Shown: piece after piece, positions 61,549-64,000 of the stretch
How positions within the stretch are numbered: position 1 is the stretch's first letter
Layout of the letters: each line of letters opens with the position of its first letter
From: UBA4416 sp040386075
GTDB lineage: Bacteria > Bacteroidota > Bacteroidia > B-17B0 > Aurantibacillaceae
Assembly: GCA_040386075.1 (NCBI GenBank)
Contig: JAZKGE010000015.1
Span: forward strand, 62,001 to 126,000
Direction: 5' to 3'
DNA length: 64,000 nucleotides
Notes under the pieces: model-generated
What the model was told of the DNA's origin: nothing
Databases searched by the model: none
What the model saw: only the letters and a program-made list of their open reading frames with translations
Program-made: the position numbers and the translations under genes

Positions 61549-64000
61549 ATGTGGTTGTATAATTATACTGTTCGTATTGTTTTTTTTATTGGTTTGGTTT
61601 TCTTATGTAATAAGATCTCTTCTCAATCACTTTTAAATTATTCTGCTGTAAGAAACACCGGTATTTCATATACTTCAATAAACCTTACAGGTAATGCTTT
61701 TGACAGTTGGAGAAACACCACAAGCTTTACCCAGGATGATAACCGTTCCGATTTTACAGACATTGGATTTGATTTTTGGTATAACGGCGTGCGCTATACT
61801 CAATTTTCAGTATCAACAAATGGTTATCTTGATTTTTCGACTTCCCTTGCCGATGGCGGACCTACTACTGATGCATTTGGATATGGAAATGCTTCCTTTA
61901 CATCAAATAATGTAACGATTTCTACAAATCCTGCCATTGCCCCGTTTTACGACGATTTAATGGCTCAGGGCGGAACATCAGCTTTAGGAAATAGTATTAA
62001 GTATGCTTTGAGTGGAACAGCACCCAGCCGTACATTAACTATTGAGTGGATCAATATGGCGGTGTATGGAAATACATCACCCAGTTTAAATTTCCAGGTA
62101 AAGCTGGTTGAGACCACGGGCCAGATCTTAGTTAATTATGGAACGATGAATGCAGGAACATTTATCTTTTCTTATTCAATGGGTCTTAACGGAAGAACCT
62201 TAAATGCAACTCCTACTGTAGCTCAATTAAAAGAGCTACAAACTGTTAATGCAAATACATTTAATAATAATGTTCAAAATAATTTGTCGGGAATGCCGGC
62301 TGCTAATTCGCAATATATATTCACACCACCTGCACCAACACCTGCTGCCGGCGCTTTAACCTTTAGTGGTATCACTCAAACCGGAATGACACTGAACTGG
62401 CCTAATTGGGCAACTAATGAAGTGGGCTATGTTATTTATAATTCAACCGACAATGTTAATTTCAACTTTGTTAATCAACCTGCCGCTAACGCTATCACTT
62501 TCCCTGTTACAGGACTTTCTCCGGGTACAACTTACTATTGGAGATTGTATGCTGTAACAGATGGATGTTTGAGCACTGCGTTAACAGGTACTCAGTCAAC
62601 AACAGCAGGTGGTAATAAAGTGTCTTTTGCCACAGGGTTATGGAATACTGCCGCTACATGGTCGCCCACAGGTGTTCCCACAATTTCTGATAATGTAATT
62701 ATAGCTAATGGCCACACCGTTACAGTAAATGTTAATGCAGTTTGCAACAATCTTACCATTGGCCAAGGAACAAGCGGAGTATTGGCAATAGGAAATAATA
62801 ATACGTCGAGAACACTTGCCGTGAATGGAAATGTGATCATAAATACAGGAGCAACTTTTAGCGTTACTCCGGGCTCAAATGCAACACATATTTTAACGCT
62901 ACCTGGTAATATTACAAATAATGGGAGGTTAAATTTTGCTTCTGATGCTAACAGCTTATGCAATGTAACGTTCATTAAAAATGGGAATCAAACAATAAGT
63001 GGTACAGGTACAATAACAACGTTCAACCGTATCATTTTAAATATGGGAGCTTCAATAAATAATATTTTGGACGTTCAGACTCCGAATTTTGTTGCTCCGG
63101 CTGATTTTTTAACACTTACCAATGGCACATTCAAGCTGTCAACCAGTGGAGCATCTAATATTACACCCTTTGCTGCTAATGCTACCATTCCTCAAAAAGG
63201 AGGATTATGGCTCAACTCAGCCTTATCAGCCATTAATAATGGAGGATCATTAACAATGTATGGTAACATTACGGTATCCAATGGTGTTTTTAATGTTGGT
63301 AATGCTGCTAATGAGGATCTATTATCCAACGGAGGTTATCTCACAACTAGTGGTGGAACTTTGAATATTGCAGGTAAGTATTATGCCATTGGAATAAATA
63401 ACTTATCTAAATTCACTATTTCTGGCGGAAATGTAATTGTGCCGAGTATAGGTTCAACAAATACAACTATTGCTCCTTTTCAAATTGCAGGAGCCGGTTC
63501 TCAGTTCAATATGAATGGCGGAAGTTTGATTATCCCAAGAGAAGGTGGCTCGGGTGCACAAAATTTAGGGTTTGTAAATACAGGAACCAGTGGAGGAACC
63601 GTTACGGGTGGAACACTTCAGATTGGCAGCACAGCTTCGCCTGCCGCGCAGTTCATACAAATAAATTCTAATTTTCCGGTTGGAAATGTTTTAGTGAATA
63701 GTGCAAACGTTAATGCTTCATTATTGACCAACTCGTTAAGTGTTATCAATAATATTACAATTAATTCGGGTACACTAACCGCCAACACCTTTGCAATATC
63801 TTTAGGAAGAAATTGGGCCAACAATGGAGGTATCTTTGCTCCGGGAACCGGAACGGTTACGTTTTCGGGAACTCTATCGCAAACCATATTTAAAACCGGC
63901 GGCGAAACTTTTAATGATATTGCATTTACAAATGCAGGAACCAAAACACTATTAAGTGCTATTACTGCCAGTAATGTTGTTATTAATACAGGCTCAAATC
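61549..64000 (+). CDS. Giant secreted surface protein, 5' part (runs off the right edge)
   Basis: The ATG at 61549 starts a frame that stays open to the window end (817 codons). A signal peptide (about 1-26, FFIGLVFLCNKISSQS) is followed by a beta domain (about 30-255) with TDIGFDFWYNGVRYTQFSVS and SYSMGLNGR, found in many Bacteroidota surface proteins. A fibronectin type III domain (about 265-350, TGMTLNWPNWATNEVGYVIY) and then a long beta-helical, Gly/Asn/Thr-rich repeat region (from about 355, TWSPTGVPTISDNVIIANGH and later GGxxTxGGTLQI-type turns) follow. The missing 3' end probably has a T9SS sorting domain. Likely a surface adhesin. Confidence 0.85.
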   Translation, partial: MWLYNYTVRIVFFIGLVFLCNKISSQSLLNYSAVRNTGISYTSINLTGNAFDSWRNTTSFTQDDNRSDFTDIGFDFWYNGVRYTQFSVSTNGYLDFSTSLADGGPTTDAFGYGNASFTSNNVTISTNPAIAPFYDDLMAQGGTSALGNSIKYALSGTAPSRTLTIEWINMAVYGNTSPSLNFQVKLVETTGQILVNYGTMNAGTFIFSYSMGLNGRTLNATPTVAQLKELQTVNANTFNNNVQNNLSGMPAANSQYIFTPPAPTPAAGALTFSGITQTGMTLNWPNWATNEVGYVIYNSTDNVNFNFVNQPAANAITFPVTGLSPGTTYYWRLYAVTDGCLSTALTGTQSTTAGGNKVSFATGLWNTAATWSPTGVPTISDNVIIANGHTVTVNVNAVCNNLTIGQGTSGVLAIGNNNTSRTLAVNGNVIINTGATFSVTPGSNATHILTLPGNITNNGRLNFASDANSLCNVTFIKNGNQTISGTGTITTFNRIILNMGASINNILDVQTPNFVAPADFLTLTNGTFKLSTSGASNITPFAANATIPQKGGLWLNSALSAINNGGSLTMYGNITVSNGVFNVGNAANEDLLSNGGYLTTSGGTLNIAGKYYAIGINNLSKFTISGGNVIVPSIGSTNTTIAPFQIAGAGSQFNMNGGSLIIPREGGSGAQNLGFVNTGTSGGTVTGGTLQIGSTASPAAQFIQINSNFPVGNVLVNSANVNASLLTNSLSVINNITINSGTLTANTFAISLGRNWANNGGIFAPGTGTVTFSGTLSQTIFKTGGETFNDIAFTNAGTKTLLSAITASNVVINTGSN

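Overview
The window is 64 kb of low-GC DNA from a member of the Bacteroidota. Several things point there independently: type IX secretion (T9SS) sorting domains of both type A and type B, TonB-dependent receptor and OmpA/PD40 surface proteins, TTG and GTG starts in several operons, Bacteroidota-type -7 promoter boxes (TAnnTTTG), LytTR response regulators and a two-lipoyl pyruvate dehydrogenase E2. I cannot place it below phylum. No phage, insertion sequence, plasmid or CRISPR region is visible; it reads as ordinary chromosome with a heavy load of cell-surface genes.

Layout. 1-5.2 kb (minus): the 5' part of an OmpA/PD40 protein, then a tight operon of flippase-like protein, GT2 glycosyltransferase and OppC-type permease. 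5.4-12.5 kb (plus): a small secreted protein followed by a 2237-residue repeat adhesin with a T9SS type B tail. 12.6-19.4 kb (plus): ruvC, cdd, pdhA, pdhC, a lipoprotein, a crotonase, an alpha/beta hydrolase and a small exported protein. 19.4-21.2 kb (minus): ureohydrolase and pdxH. 21.2-27.2 kb (plus): yqgE, then a LiaF-like / DUF4288 / LytS-type kinase / LytTR module, an MBL hydrolase and a DAACS symporter. 27.2-31.9 kb: FMN reductase, DUF6526, a Crp/Fnr regulator, YiaA, an alkaline-ceramidase homologue, an LLM oxidoreductase and hemD. 32-34.1 kb (minus): MORN protein, orphan four-helix-bundle protein, Gre-like factor and two tRNAs. 34.2-39.3 kb (plus): PfkB kinase, a propeller-like protein, a TonB-dependent receptor and a DUF481 protein. 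39.3-42.7 kb (minus): two tiny paralogous lipoproteins, gmk and uvrC. 42.7-46.4 kb (plus): a glycosyltransferase with no normal start codon and an 880-residue membrane-anchored protein. 46.6-55.7 kb (minus): purM, two tandem LRR proteins with T9SS tails, metF and an outer-membrane protein. 55.8-57.9 kb (plus): icd, nfu and a GNAT protein. 57.9-61.1 kb: glycosyltransferase 9, FkbM methyltransferase and an oligosaccharide flippase (a surface-polysaccharide locus). 61.5 kb to the right edge: the start of a second giant secreted protein.

The most interesting points are: (1) a Crp/Fnr gene followed by an Fnr-like palindrome about 30 bp upstream of a -7 box that leads into yiaA and a ceramidase homologue carrying all five Ser/His/Asp/His/His metal-site residues at alkaline-ceramidase spacing; (2) two tandem secreted proteins with 20-residue YopM/IpaH-style leucine-rich repeats and a duplicated upstream region; (3) a giant adhesin built from higher-order A-A-C-D repeat blocks next to a small secreted partner; (4) a glycosyltransferase whose conserved N-terminus is encoded upstream of any ATG/GTG/TTG; and (5) a 118-bp imperfect palindrome between two paralogous mini-lipoproteins. 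No undescribed system can be claimed with confidence; these are the best leads.
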